Source: an uncultured Bacteroidia bacterium
Lineage (GTDB): Bacteria; Bacteroidota; Bacteroidia; Bacteroidales; UBA932
Reading direction: 5' to 3'
NCBI GenBank assembly: GCA_902789395.1
Contig: CADANY010000004.1
Location: 111,317 to 175,316 of the forward strand
DNA: 64,000 nt
Within the stretch, counting starts at the first letter, position 1. Every line of letters starts with the position of its first letter. A model generated the notes under the pieces. It was given only the letters and a program-made list of their open reading frames with translations, was not told the origin of the DNA and made no database searches. Shown piece by piece: positions 33,632-43,196 of the stretch. A program made the translations under genes and the position numbers.

Positions 33632-34705
33632 CTATTTCAGGATCTCTTCCAGGGCGGTACAGATCTGTTCACCGCGCAGGTCGCGGCGGATGATGGTCCC
33701 GTCGGGAGCGAAAAGGATCAGATGGGGGATGGCATTGATGCCGTAGATCTCATTGGCGATTTTCCCTGCGTCCAGGATCTGGTTCCAGGGCATATCCAGT
33801 TTTGCAAGCGCCGCTTCCGTATCTTCGCGCTTATCCGAAACTGCGATGCTGACGACGTCGAAACGATCCCCGTGGAAAGTGTCATAAGCTTTCCGGATAT
33901 AGGGCATTTCAGCCTTGCAGGGACCACACCAGGATGCCCAGTGATCAAGCAGGATATACTTGCCCTTGCCTACATAATCGGACAGTTTCACGTCCGTACC
34001 GTCCGGATTGCCTCCGGGAATCGTGTAGTCCTTGAAAGGCATCCCCGGCGCCGTCTCTGCCAGTGCCTTGGCTCTCTTGTAGGGGACGCTGACAAGGAAG
34101 TGATCGCGGATAGGCTCGGAAAGGACATCATACAGGCCCAGGAAGGCCTCTCCGTCGACCATCGCCAGGTCGTTCATGACGATGGCACCGACAAGGTTGT
34201 CCCGGTTGGCTCGGACCATAGAATCGCACAATGCGATCTTACCTTCCTTGCAATCGGCATTGAGACGGTCCCAGGAGGCATTGAACTCGGTGGGAGTGAG
34301 CTGGTCTTTATCCTTTGTAAGGGTTTCGCGCGCCTCCCGGCGTACTTTGTCGAAGCCATAGAACTTATCGTTGTAAGCGTTGATAGATTCAACCATCGGC
34401 AGTCCCGCAACGGTACGTTCCCCGAGATCGACAGCTGCGCTGCCCGGCTCCAGAATGAAGCGGACCCGTTCCTTCCCACGCCCGACAGAGACGTAAGCGG
34501 GCTCGTCGATCTCACCGGAAAAAGAGAATTTGCCATCCTGGACGGCCGTGACAGCCAATGTGTCGCTGTCTTTCAGGGAGATCAGGTAAACTTCCGTGTT
34601 ATCATTTTTCGCATACGTTCCGTCAATCCGGTAACTGTGACTGACACAGGCGGAGCAAATGAGGCAGAGCGCTGCAGCACATAGAGATGGGTGGATTCTT
34701 TTCAT
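33632..34705 (-). CDS. Thioredoxin-like (TlpA/ResA) lipoprotein with DUF4369-type N-terminus
   Basis: 357 residues from ATG 34705; 29 more upstream codons are open but lie over the promoter. Lipobox CLICSACVS. An N-terminal beta-rich DUF4369-like domain (GTYAKNDNTEVYLISLKDSDTL) is followed by a helical linker and a C-terminal thioredoxin fold (about 225-357) with WASWCGPCKAEMP, the redox-active CxxC, and ATP-independent reductase features. It likely keeps periplasmic or surface proteins reduced, or repairs disulfides. It is the first gene of a two-gene minus operon, divergent from the acyltransferase gene. Confidence 0.88.
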   Translation of the reverse strand: MKRIHPSLCAAALCLICSACVSHSYRIDGTYAKNDNTEVYLISLKDSDTLAVTAVQDGKFSFSGEIDEPAYVSVGRGKERVRFILEPGSAAVDLGERTVAGLPMVESINAYNDKFYGFDKVRREARETLTKDKDQLTPTEFNASWDRLNADCKEGKIALCDSMVRANRDNLVGAIVMNDLAMVDGEAFLGLYDVLSEPIRDHFLVSVPYKRAKALAETAPGMPFKDYTIPGGNPDGTDVKLSDYVGKGKYILLDHWASWCGPCKAEMPYIRKAYDTFHGDRFDVVSIAVSDKREDTEAALAKLDMPWNQILDAGKIANEIYGINAIPHLILFAPDGTIIRRDLRGEQICTALEEILK

Positions 34706-34724
34706 ATCATGGAATGATTTTCTC

Positions 34725-34732
34725 CAAAAGTA
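34725..34732 (-). promoter_or_regulatory. -7 box of thioredoxin-like gene promoter
   Basis: Minus strand TACTTTTG (TAnnTTTG) 19 bp before ATG 34705. Motif-based. Confidence 0.5.
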
Positions 34733-34772
34733 CAAAAAAACGGGGAATGACACAAGCCGGGATTTTTTTTCG

Positions 34773-34780
34773 TATATTTG
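34773..34780 (+). promoter_or_regulatory. -7 box of acyltransferase operon promoter
   Basis: TATATTTG, 18 bp before ATG 34799. It would start the four-gene run ending at 41770. Confidence 0.6.
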
Positions 34781-34798
34781 AAAACCAATCATTTTTCC

Positions 34799-35929
34799 AT
34801 GGAAGGTCGGCTTAAATCACTGGATGTCCTTCGGGGACTCAATATGTTTTTCCTGACGGTCTTTACAGCCTGGATGATCGAATTCTGTCATGTCGTTCCG
34901 GGGCTGGATTGGCTTCAGCCGCAGTGGCATCATCCTCCGTTCGGTACGACGACCCTGACCCTGCACGACTGGATCATGCCGCTTTTCCTGTTCTGCAGCG
35001 GAACGGCCATTCCGTTTGCCTTTTCCAAGTACAAAGCGATGGGACACAGCCGCGGACAGATGTACTGGCGCATTTTCCGCCGTGTCACAGTCCTGTGGGT
35101 GATGGGTATGATCTGCCAGGGAAACCTGCTGAAATACGACTTCGCCCAGTTGAAATGGTTCAGCAACACCTTGCAGGCCATCGCAGTAGGTTATGCCTTT
35201 TCCGCTCTCTTCTTCCTCCATTTCAAGCCCCGTACGCAGATCGGCATCGCTGCGGGATTGCTTTTGGCTTATTGGGCCCTGATGATGTTCGTCCGTACTT
35301 CCGACGGGTTCGGCGGCGGTGACTTCGGGCAGCATAACCTGTGTGAATGGGTAGACAGAACGGTCCTTGGAAGTCATTGCGACCATGCCGTCCTCAGCGA
35401 AGACGGAACCTACACGTTCAAGAAAGCAGGCTATACCTGGCTGCTGAGCAGTCTCAATTTTATCGTAACCGTCATGACGGGCATGCTGGCCGGCGAGCTG
35501 CTGAAAGAAAAACGGGGAACTTGTCAGCAGAAAACGGCGATGCTCCTTGTCCTCGGCGTCGCGATGTATGCCGTAGGAAAGCTCTGGGGACTTCAGATGC
35601 CTGTCAACAAGCACATCTGGAGCAGTACGATGACCTTGGTGACTAGCGGAATCAGTTTCATTCTCCTCGGAATTATCTACTGGATTGTGGATGGCCGCCA
35701 CTGGAAGGGCCTTGACTGGCTGCTCCCTTTCGGACTGAATGCGATATTTATCTATTTTATAGGATATATCTGTGATTTTTACACCGTTACGGACCGCCTT
35801 ACCCGTGGATTGGAACCCTATTTCTCCGATCCTCACTGGTTCCGCCTGCTGCGCTGTACGGTCCATGGTCTGCTGGTTTACGGCCTGCTGTACCTGATGA
35901 TGAAAAAAAGGATATTCCTGAAGGTATAA
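34799..35929 (+). CDS. HGSNAT-like / DUF5009 multispanning acyltransferase
   Basis: 376 residues from ATG 34799; a TTG seven codons upstream is part of the promoter. About ten hydrophobic helices. The N-terminus RLKSLDVLRGLNMFFL and LHDWIMPLFLFCSGTAIPFA match the COG4299 family related to human heparan-alpha-glucosaminide N-acetyltransferase, which passes acetyl groups across a membrane using a conserved His. Here it may acetylate or deliver acyl groups to a periplasmic glycan. It leads a run with the Tat-exported MBL protein (13-bp gap) and the two FAD proteins. Confidence 0.82.
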   Translation: MEGRLKSLDVLRGLNMFFLTVFTAWMIEFCHVVPGLDWLQPQWHHPPFGTTTLTLHDWIMPLFLFCSGTAIPFAFSKYKAMGHSRGQMYWRIFRRVTVLWVMGMICQGNLLKYDFAQLKWFSNTLQAIAVGYAFSALFFLHFKPRTQIGIAAGLLLAYWALMMFVRTSDGFGGGDFGQHNLCEWVDRTVLGSHCDHAVLSEDGTYTFKKAGYTWLLSSLNFIVTVMTGMLAGELLKEKRGTCQQKTAMLLVLGVAMYAVGKLWGLQMPVNKHIWSSTMTLVTSGISFILLGIIYWIVDGRHWKGLDWLLPFGLNAIFIYFIGYICDFYTVTDRLTRGLEPYFSDPHWFRLLRCTVHGLLVYGLLYLMMKKRIFLKV

Positions 35930-35942
35930 TTCTGAATCGATT

Positions 35943-37229
35943 ATGGACAGAAGAGATTTTCTCAAAGCTTCAACCCTGGCGGGAGCGGGACTGCTCATCG
36001 ACTGGGAACATGCTTTTGCGCGCGGAACTGCCGACCATGCGGTCGGAAAGCCCTGGGCGGGATGGAAAAAGGGCCAGTTCCAGGTCCATTTCATCTATAC
36101 CGGGGTCGGTGAGTCGATGTTCCTCATCTTTCCTGACGGAACGACGATGTTACTCGACTGCGGGGACCATAATGCCATAGGGCGGGGGAAACTGGCGGTG
36201 CCGGTCCTTCCGGACGCTACCCGTCATGCCGGAGAATGGATCGCCCGGTATGTCCGGCGGGTCAATCCCCACGGAAACAAGGTCGATTACATGATGCTGT
36301 CCCACTATCATTGTGACCATGGCGGAAGCGAAGTCTTCTATGCCGACAAAGTGATACGGGACGGGAAGGAGTATATGCTCAGCGGTTTTTCGCAGGCAGC
36401 TGAATTTCTGGACTTTGGAAAAGCTATCGACCGCTGCTGGCCGACTTATGACGATCCGATTCCCCTTCTCGATGACGCGTCGCTGCAGAAAACCCACATG
36501 CAGAAGTTCTACGATTACATGCAGAGAGAACGGGGTATGGAGATGGAAAAATTCCGTCTCGGTGCAACCGACCAGATTGTTCCGCTCCGCGGGGCTGTAC
36601 CCGGTTTCTCTGTCCGGAACATCTCCGCCAACGGAAGGATTGCCTATCCGGACGGACGGATCGTCGATCTCTATGCAGAACGGAAGAAAAACCTGCCGAA
36701 GAAGTTCAATGAGAACGGCATGAGCCTGGGCGTTGTTTTCAGCTACGGTCCGTTCCGTTTCTATACGGCCGGTGATTTCTCGGACAAGTGGAAACGGGAA
36801 GACGGATCGACGTTCATGATCGAGGATGCGATGGCCGAGGTTTGCGGTGAAGCCGATGTCGCTAAGATCAATCACCACGGGCACAATTCCATGACTGCGA
36901 AACTTGTCGGAGCGCTCCGGAGCCGGGTCTGGGTCAGCTGCGTATGGGACCAGTTACATAATCTCCCCCATGTAATGGCCCTTCTCGCAGACCGGTCCAT
37001 CTACCCGGACCAGCGGATAATCTGCCCGGGCGTCTTCCCGGTTGAGCGGCGTACCGAAGATGCAGGAAGCCCCTGGCTTTCAGATATCAACAAATCCTCT
37101 TTCGACGCCGGCCACATGGTCTTGTGCGTGGAAAAGGGCGGGAAGAAATACTCCATGACGTATCTCGGCGCTTCGGACGAGGATATGATCGTCCGAAGCG
37201 TCATGCACTTCAAAACGAAGAAACGATGA
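35943..37229 (+). CDS. Tat-exported metallo-beta-lactamase-fold hydrolase
   Basis: 428 residues. The N-terminus MDRRDFLKASTLAGAGLL is a twin-arginine signal, implying export after folding with metal loaded. The MBL fold shows MLLDCGDHNAIGRG, the metal motif SHYHCDHGG (HxHxDH), TAGDFSDKW and INHHGHNSM, as in ComEC-like beta-lactamase domains. Substrate unknown; nuclease, phosphodiesterase or lactone/ester hydrolysis of a glycan are possible. Overlaps the next gene by 4 bp (ATGA). Confidence 0.85.
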   Translation: MDRRDFLKASTLAGAGLLIDWEHAFARGTADHAVGKPWAGWKKGQFQVHFIYTGVGESMFLIFPDGTTMLLDCGDHNAIGRGKLAVPVLPDATRHAGEWIARYVRRVNPHGNKVDYMMLSHYHCDHGGSEVFYADKVIRDGKEYMLSGFSQAAEFLDFGKAIDRCWPTYDDPIPLLDDASLQKTHMQKFYDYMQRERGMEMEKFRLGATDQIVPLRGAVPGFSVRNISANGRIAYPDGRIVDLYAERKKNLPKKFNENGMSLGVVFSYGPFRFYTAGDFSDKWKREDGSTFMIEDAMAEVCGEADVAKINHHGHNSMTAKLVGALRSRVWVSCVWDQLHNLPHVMALLADRSIYPDQRIICPGVFPVERRTEDAGSPWLSDINKSSFDAGHMVLCVEKGGKKYSMTYLGASDEDMIVRSVMHFKTKKR

Positions 37230-39805
37230 AACGGTTGCTCCTTCTTCTGCTGGCGGCTCTCCCGCTTCTGGGATGCTCCGGCGGCATTCTTGTCGAGGCG
37301 GAACGGTTTGACAGTTATGGCGGATGGTCGCTGGACCAGCAGTTTATCGATCAGATGGGCTCGTCCTACCTCCTCGCCCATGGGGCCGGAGTCCCCGTAG
37401 AGGCGGCCCGGACCAAGGTCTCCATTCCCCGAAGCGGACGGTACTATGTCTATGTAAGGACCTATAACTGGACGGCTCCGTTCTCCGAAGGGGAGGGCCC
37501 CGGCAAATTCCGGGTACAGATCGGGGAAACCCGGCTGGAGCCGGTGGGCTGTACCGGGACCGGCTGGGAGTGGCAGAAAGCCGGCACCATCACGCTTCCG
37601 GAAGGACCTGTGTCCCTTTCCCTGGAGGATCTGACCGGACTCGAAGGACGATGCGACGCGGTCTTCCTTTCGCCCCGCCGGATCCCGTCCTTCCGTCTCA
37701 GTAGGATCCGCCCCTTCCGGATTCCTGAAAAACCTGTTGTGGACGCTGGTGAGTTCCATTTTGTCGTTATTGGCGGAGGCTATTCCGGTATCTGTGCTGC
37801 CGTGGCCGCCGCCCGTGGGGGTCTGAACGTTGCCCTTGTCCAGGACCGGGCCGTCCTGGGCGGAAACAATTCGACCGAGATCCGGGTCCAACTCGGCGGC
37901 TCGATGGACTGTCAGCCCTATCCGAATCTCGGGAACCTGCTCAAGGAGTTCGCTCCGACCCGGAAAGGCAATGCGATGCCTCCGTCCTACTACGGGGACG
38001 ATGCCAAGATGAAGATCGTGACTGATGAACCCGGAATAAAGCTTTATACCCTGACCCGGGTCGTAGAAGTCGAGAAAAAGGGCGGCCGGATCCTCTCCGT
38101 CATCGGCCAGAATGTCGTTACAGGGGAGCGGCTCCGTTTCCGTTCGCCTCTTTTTGCCGACTGTACCGGAGACGGCACGGTCGGGGTCCTCGCCGGGGCG
38201 GAATACCGGACCGGGCGCGAGTCCCGGAGCGAATTCGGGGAAGAACAGGCTCCGGAAACGGCGGACAATATGGTGCTTGGAGCTTCGTTGCAGTGGAGTT
38301 CGAAAAAGGATGACGCTCCCTCGGATTTCCCGGAATTCTCCTATGGAATCGACCTTACGGAAGAAAGTTATCAGAAAATGACCAAAGGTTCATGGACTTG
38401 GGAGACAGGTATGTTCTCGGACCAGATCCGCGAAGCGGAGCAGATCCGGGACTACGGCATGCTGGCGATCTATGCCAATTGGTCCTACCTGAAGAACAAG
38501 GCCGCATGCCGCGCGGAATTTGCAGACCGCTCCCTCGATTGGGTCTCCTACAATAACGGCAAGCGCGAATCAAGACGTCTCGTCGGCGATTATATCCTGA
38601 CAGGGAATGATATTCTCAGGAATGTCCAGTTCCCCGACGCCACGGCCTCGACTTCCTGGTCGATCGATATCCATTATCCGGAACCCGATAATTCGAAGTT
38701 TTTCCCGGGACGCGAGTTCAAGAGCGTCTGTGACCAGGAAGAAACGCCGGTCAGTCCGATCCCGTACCGCTGCTTCTATTCCCGGAATGTGGAGAATCTC
38801 TTCATGGCCGGCCGTGATATCAGCGTTTCCCATGTTGCCCTGGCTTCGGTGCGAGTCATGCGCACCTGTGCGATGATGGGAGAGGTCGTGGGACTTGCCG
38901 CGAAGGTATGTAAGGACCATAGCTGTGATCCCCGCGGAGTCTATACGGATTATTTTGGTGAATTGCAGGCGCTTATGGAGCGGGGAGCCGGTGATCCGGC
39001 GGCACCGAACCTGCAGATGACCAATGTCGGCCGGAATGCCCATCACTTTTTTGAAAAGCCGCTGGTCATCCGGGAGACTCCGGCCCATACGGTCCCTCCC
39101 GCCTTCCGGGTTCCTGCAGGAAAGGAAGTGATTGATATGGTGTATGTTGAGGGTGGCTCTTTCAGGATGGGGGCGGACGGCCGTGCCGAGTTTACCCACC
39201 AGGATGAACTCCCGGCCCATGACGTTACCCTCTCGGATTACTATATCGGCCGGTATGAAGTAACAAACCGGCTTTGGATGTATATCATGGGACCGGAATC
39301 CCGGGTCAGTGTCCCTCAGGAAGAAGAACTGCTTCCCGTGCAGCGGCGGACCCGCTCGGAAATCGCCCTTTTCTGCGCAAAACTTAAGAAATTGACGGGA
39401 CGCGATTTCCGTCTCCCGACGGAGGCGGAGTGGGAGTTTGCGGCCAGGGGAGGAAAATACTCGAAGGGGTATCTCTACAGCGGCAGCGACGACTGGGCGG
39501 ATGTCGCCTGGATCAACCGCACATCCGGAGGTGTAACACATCCGGTCGGGACGAAACTCCCGAATGAACTGGGAATCTACGATATGAGCGGCAATGTTTG
39601 GGAACTCTGTGAGGATCGGTACGGACCTTATACGGCTGAGTCGGCGACGGATCCGCATGGACCTTCGGAAGGGGCTTATGCCGTCGTCCGCGGCGGTGGG
39701 ATTTTCGGGGGAACCAACAGCTGCAGGGTGACCTACCGTAGTTTTGACGCTCCTGAAAGTAATTTGGATATCAACGGTTTCCGCCTGGTAATGCAGGCAA
39801 AATAA
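37226..39805 (+). CDS. Lipoprotein fusing carbohydrate-module-like, FAD oxidoreductase and FGE-sulfatase domains
   Basis: 859 residues from ATG 37226 (ATGA overlap). Lipobox LPLLGCSGG. Residues ~22-150 form a CBM35-like beta-sandwich (VEAERFDSYGGW, RSGRYYVYVRTYNW, LTGLEGRCDAVF). Residues ~175-610 are an FAD-dependent oxidoreductase (VIGGGYSGICAAVAAARGG, GGNNSTEIRVQLGG, DCTGDGTVGVLAGAEYR, FMAGRDISVSHVALASVRVM). Residues 638-859 are an FGE-sulfatase/SUMF1 fold (GGSFRMGADG, YEVTNRLWMYIMG, FRLPTEAEWEFAARGG, GIYDMSGNVWELC). The first two domains commonly occur together in Bacteroidetes; the FGE tail is unusual to me. Likely oxidises a sugar at the envelope. A true sulfatase activator is unlikely. 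Confidence 0.88.
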   Translation: MKRLLLLLLAALPLLGCSGGILVEAERFDSYGGWSLDQQFIDQMGSSYLLAHGAGVPVEAARTKVSIPRSGRYYVYVRTYNWTAPFSEGEGPGKFRVQIGETRLEPVGCTGTGWEWQKAGTITLPEGPVSLSLEDLTGLEGRCDAVFLSPRRIPSFRLSRIRPFRIPEKPVVDAGEFHFVVIGGGYSGICAAVAAARGGLNVALVQDRAVLGGNNSTEIRVQLGGSMDCQPYPNLGNLLKEFAPTRKGNAMPPSYYGDDAKMKIVTDEPGIKLYTLTRVVEVEKKGGRILSVIGQNVVTGERLRFRSPLFADCTGDGTVGVLAGAEYRTGRESRSEFGEEQAPETADNMVLGASLQWSSKKDDAPSDFPEFSYGIDLTEESYQKMTKGSWTWETGMFSDQIREAEQIRDYGMLAIYANWSYLKNKAACRAEFADRSLDWVSYNNGKRESRRLVGDYILTGNDILRNVQFPDATASTSWSIDIHYPEPDNSKFFPGREFKSVCDQEETPVSPIPYRCFYSRNVENLFMAGRDISVSHVALASVRVMRTCAMMGEVVGLAAKVCKDHSCDPRGVYTDYFGELQALMERGAGDPAAPNLQMTNVGRNAHHFFEKPLVIRETPAHTVPPAFRVPAGKEVIDMVYVEGGSFRMGADGRAEFTHQDELPAHDVTLSDYYIGRYEVTNRLWMYIMGPESRVSVPQEEELLPVQRRTRSEIALFCAKLKKLTGRDFRLPTEAEWEFAARGGKYSKGYLYSGSDDWADVAWINRTSGGVTHPVGTKLPNELGIYDMSGNVWELCEDRYGPYTAESATDPHGPSEGAYAVVRGGGIFGGTNSCRVTYRSFDAPESNLDINGFRLVMQAK

Positions 39806-39814
39806 AATCGACAG

Positions 39815-41770
39815 ATGAAAAGAATCGCAATCCTTTTATCTCTCTTGTCCATACTGATCTCTTGTTCAAAGGGCAATGAGGTCTGCATTTACGGAGGAAC
39901 CTCCGCCAGTGTAACAGCGGCGTATTCGGCCGCCAGGATGGGCAGCCGCGTAACGCTGATCTGTCCGGACGTGACGATCGGCGGTATGACGACGGGCGGC
40001 CTGGGTCAGACCGATATCGGGAACAAACAGGCCGTCATCGGACTGGCCAGGGAGTTTTACCGCAAGCTGGGACGGCATTACGGCAAACTGGAACAGTGGC
40101 TTTTCGAACCCCATGTGGCCGAGGAAATCCTGATGGAGTATCTGGACCATCCGCGGATCAAGGTCATGCAGGGGTGGTATCTGGAATCGGTTGAGAAAAA
40201 AGGCTCCCGTATCGTTTCGATATCCTGTACCGACCGGGCAGGAAAATCGGTTACGGTCCGGGCGGATCAGTTTATCGATGCTACCTATGAAGGCGACCTG
40301 ATGGCCATGGCCGGCGTCAGTTATACCGTCGGAAGAGAGGACGCCCGTGTCTACGGGGAATCGTGGAACGGGTATCACATGTTGGAAGGACATCAGTTCC
40401 CGGACGGAATTGACCCGTATGTCGTTCCCGGTGATCCTCAGAGCGGTCTTCTCTGGGGGATATCTGATGCGGAGCCCCGTGAAGAAGGAATGGGTGATCG
40501 TCTTGTCCAGGCTTATAATTACCGTATCTGCCTGACGGACGATCCCGATAACCTGATCCCAATCGAAAAGCCGGATAACTATGACCCCCTCAGGTATGAA
40601 CTCCTTGTCCGTGTTTTCGAAGCGGATCCGAATCCCAAGTTGAACCAATACTTTATCTGGAGCCGGATGCCCGGCCGAAAGACGGATATCAACAACCGCG
40701 GCCCGTTCTCTACCGATATGATCGGAATGAATCACCGCTATCCGGAGGCTGACTGGGAGGAGCGGGATTCCATCCTCAGGGCCCATAAGGATTATACCCT
40801 CGGCTTGCTTTATTTCTATCAGACGGATCCCCGGGTGCCGGCCGTCCTGCAGGAAGAAATCCGCCGCTGGGGCCTTCCGAAGGATGAGTATGTCCGGACC
40901 GGACACTGGACGCATCAGCTGTATATCCGGGAGTCCCGTCGCATGATCGGGGCTTATGTCGCTACGCAGGCCGACTGTGAGGGACGGGCGGAGATCCCGG
41001 ACGGGATCGGTTATGCCGCCTATGGGATGGACTCCCATAACTGCCAGCGTATCGTTATCGAAAAGGACGGAAAACGGATGGTAAAGAATGAAGGGAATGT
41101 TGAAAAAGGCGTAGGGATGCCCTATCCCATATCTTACCGGAGTCTGACTCCGAAGCGGGAAGAGTGTGAGAATCTGCTTGTTCCGGTCTGCCTCTCTGCC
41201 TCGCACATCGCCTACGGGTCGATCCGGATGGAACCTGTTTTCCTCTGCATGGGGCAGAGTGCCGGTCTGGCCGCTTCCTTTGCCGGAAAGGGTCCGGTCC
41301 AGGACGTCGATGCCACCAGGATCCAGGCGGTTTATGCCCATGATCCCTGTCTCGACGGCCGGGAACCGGATACCCTGATCGATGAGGACTCACCTCTGAT
41401 CGAGGGACGGGAGGGGTGGACACGGGTCAAGGGAAAAGGCGCCTATGGAAAGACCTACCTCCTTTTTGACGGAAATCCATCCGATAACCGGCTCGTCTAT
41501 AGGATCCCTGACCAACTGGACGGATTGTATGGTATTTATGCTTTCCAGCAGAAGGACGGTTGTGCTGAGACCCTTTTCCGGATTGATATCGGGGACAATA
41601 CGAATTCCGTGGTTTTCAACCGGAAAGACCTCCTCGTTGAGGGACAGACTAAGGGAGAATGGGTTCCGCTCGGGGAGTACCGCCTGTCGAAAGGGGTGGG
41701 AGGTACGATCCGGCTTTCCTCAGGCGAACCCGGGGTCCATGCGGACGGAATACTTTTCGTGAAACGCTGA
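39815..41770 (+). CDS. FAD-dependent oxidoreductase lipoprotein (FAD_oxidored family)
   Basis: 651 residues; lipobox ILISCSKGN. N-terminal FAD motif VCIYGGTSASVTAAYSAARMG, then GGMTTGGLGQTD and DATYEGDLMAMAGVSYTVGRE, typical of PF12831 proteins sometimes called xanthan lyase-associated. A beta-rich C-terminal domain (about 520-651) may bind carbohydrate. It is the last gene of the exported cluster, 9 bp after the fusion gene. Two different secreted FAD oxidoreductases in one operon suggest successive oxidation steps on one glycan. Donor or acceptor not predictable. Confidence 0.88.
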   Translation: MKRIAILLSLLSILISCSKGNEVCIYGGTSASVTAAYSAARMGSRVTLICPDVTIGGMTTGGLGQTDIGNKQAVIGLAREFYRKLGRHYGKLEQWLFEPHVAEEILMEYLDHPRIKVMQGWYLESVEKKGSRIVSISCTDRAGKSVTVRADQFIDATYEGDLMAMAGVSYTVGREDARVYGESWNGYHMLEGHQFPDGIDPYVVPGDPQSGLLWGISDAEPREEGMGDRLVQAYNYRICLTDDPDNLIPIEKPDNYDPLRYELLVRVFEADPNPKLNQYFIWSRMPGRKTDINNRGPFSTDMIGMNHRYPEADWEERDSILRAHKDYTLGLLYFYQTDPRVPAVLQEEIRRWGLPKDEYVRTGHWTHQLYIRESRRMIGAYVATQADCEGRAEIPDGIGYAAYGMDSHNCQRIVIEKDGKRMVKNEGNVEKGVGMPYPISYRSLTPKREECENLLVPVCLSASHIAYGSIRMEPVFLCMGQSAGLAASFAGKGPVQDVDATRIQAVYAHDPCLDGREPDTLIDEDSPLIEGREGWTRVKGKGAYGKTYLLFDGNPSDNRLVYRIPDQLDGLYGIYAFQQKDGCAETLFRIDIGDNTNSVVFNRKDLLVEGQTKGEWVPLGEYRLSKGVGGTIRLSSGEPGVHADGILFVKR

Positions 41771-41774
41771 CGCC

Positions 41775-43184
41775 CTATTTGTCCCGGCGCCGGCTTATCA
41801 TCGATTCATATTCCCGGAGGGCTCCTGTCGCTTTCGGAGCAAGGATGATGATGGCGATCACATTGACCCATGCCATGATGCCGATCCCGATATCCCCGAG
41901 GGTCCATACGAGATTGGCCTCCTTGACTGCTCCGAAGACGACGGAAGCGAGAAGGGTGCCCTGGAGGATACGGACCAGGATCTTTTCAGTCCGGGAAGAG
42001 CCTTTTCCCCGGATTTCGCAAAGGTACATCACGCTGGATTCCGAGTAGACGTAATACGCCATGACCGTAGTAAAGACGAAGAAGGCCAGGGCGATACTGA
42101 CAAAGGCGCTCCCGAATCCGCCGATGACCGAATCGACAGCCGCCTGGGTATAACCGACATAGTTCGCTCCCAGTTCAGGGGCTTTTGCAACGAGCATTTC
42201 TCCGGTCTTGGCGTCCAGGATATTAAAGGTCCCGGCAGAGAGGATCATCAAGGCCGTCGCCGTACAGACAAGAAGCGTATCGACATAGACGGAGAAGGCC
42301 TGGACCAGTCCCTGTTCCGCCGGATGACGGACGTCGGCGGAGGCGGAAGGTATCGCTCCAGTTCCCTGACCGGCCTCGTTGGAGAAGAGTCCGCGCTTGA
42401 CGCCCATCATGATCGTCGTTCCGAGGATCCCGCCGCATAAGGGGTTGATGCCGAAGGCATTGTCCACAATCATCTTGAGAAGTCCCGGAATCGCCCGCCA
42501 GTTCATCGCCAGGATAACCAGCGAGATGATGACATAGATGACGGCCATAAGAGGCGTTATCAGGGATGCGGCCTTGGCAACACGCTTGATGCCGCCGATA
42601 ATGACAAGGCCCATCAGGAAAGCGAGGAAAAGACCCGAGATGAGCGGATCGATCCCAAAAGAATTCATCGCAGCCGTCGACATCCCGTTCGCCTGGACGG
42701 TCGGAAGGAGCAGCCCGCAGCCGATGATCGTAAAGACGGCGTAAAGAATGGCGAGGAAACGGGAGCGGAGCCCTTTTTCAATATAACAGGCCGGGCCGCC
42801 CCGGAATCCCGTCGAATGGGAGAATTTGAAAAGTTGGGCAAGAGTCGATTCGACGAAAGCGGTCGAGGCGCCGAAGAAGGCAATGATCCACATCCAGAAT
42901 ACCGCTCCCGGCCCGCCTAGGGCGATGGCCGTTGCGACTCCGACGATATTCCCCGTCCCGACCCGCCCGGAAAGAGCGATGCAGAAGGCCTCGAAAGAAG
43001 AGACCCCCTTTTTTTCAGCATCTTTATCATGTTTCCGGAAAAGGAGACGGCCCATCAGGCCGATCCGCCTGAGCTGAACAAAACGCGTCCGGATCGTGAA
43101 ATAGATTCCAGCGCAAACCAGAAGCACGACCAGCGCCGGACTCCAAACGATGCTGTTTACGGTATTGGCGATCTTTTCAAACAT
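41775..43184 (-). CDS. Alanine/glycine:cation symporter (AGCS family)
   Basis: 469 residues, about eleven membrane segments. The AGCS landmarks are visible: RVGTGNIVGVATAIALGGPGAVFWMW, RGGPACYIEKGL, GVKRGLFSNEAGQGTGAIPSASADV and VFTTVMAYYVYSE. It imports alanine or glycine with Na+ (or H+). It is the last gene of a minus-strand run after a phosphohexomutase and a small outer-membrane protein and converges on the FAD oxidoreductase gene with 4 bp between stops. Confidence 0.94.
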   Translation of the reverse strand: MFEKIANTVNSIVWSPALVVLLVCAGIYFTIRTRFVQLRRIGLMGRLLFRKHDKDAEKKGVSSFEAFCIALSGRVGTGNIVGVATAIALGGPGAVFWMWIIAFFGASTAFVESTLAQLFKFSHSTGFRGGPACYIEKGLRSRFLAILYAVFTIIGCGLLLPTVQANGMSTAAMNSFGIDPLISGLFLAFLMGLVIIGGIKRVAKAASLITPLMAVIYVIISLVILAMNWRAIPGLLKMIVDNAFGINPLCGGILGTTIMMGVKRGLFSNEAGQGTGAIPSASADVRHPAEQGLVQAFSVYVDTLLVCTATALMILSAGTFNILDAKTGEMLVAKAPELGANYVGYTQAAVDSVIGGFGSAFVSIALAFFVFTTVMAYYVYSESSVMYLCEIRGKGSSRTEKILVRILQGTLLASVVFGAVKEANLVWTLGDIGIGIMAWVNVIAIIILAPKATGALREYESMISRRRDK

Positions 43185-43196
43185 GGGCGGAGAATA

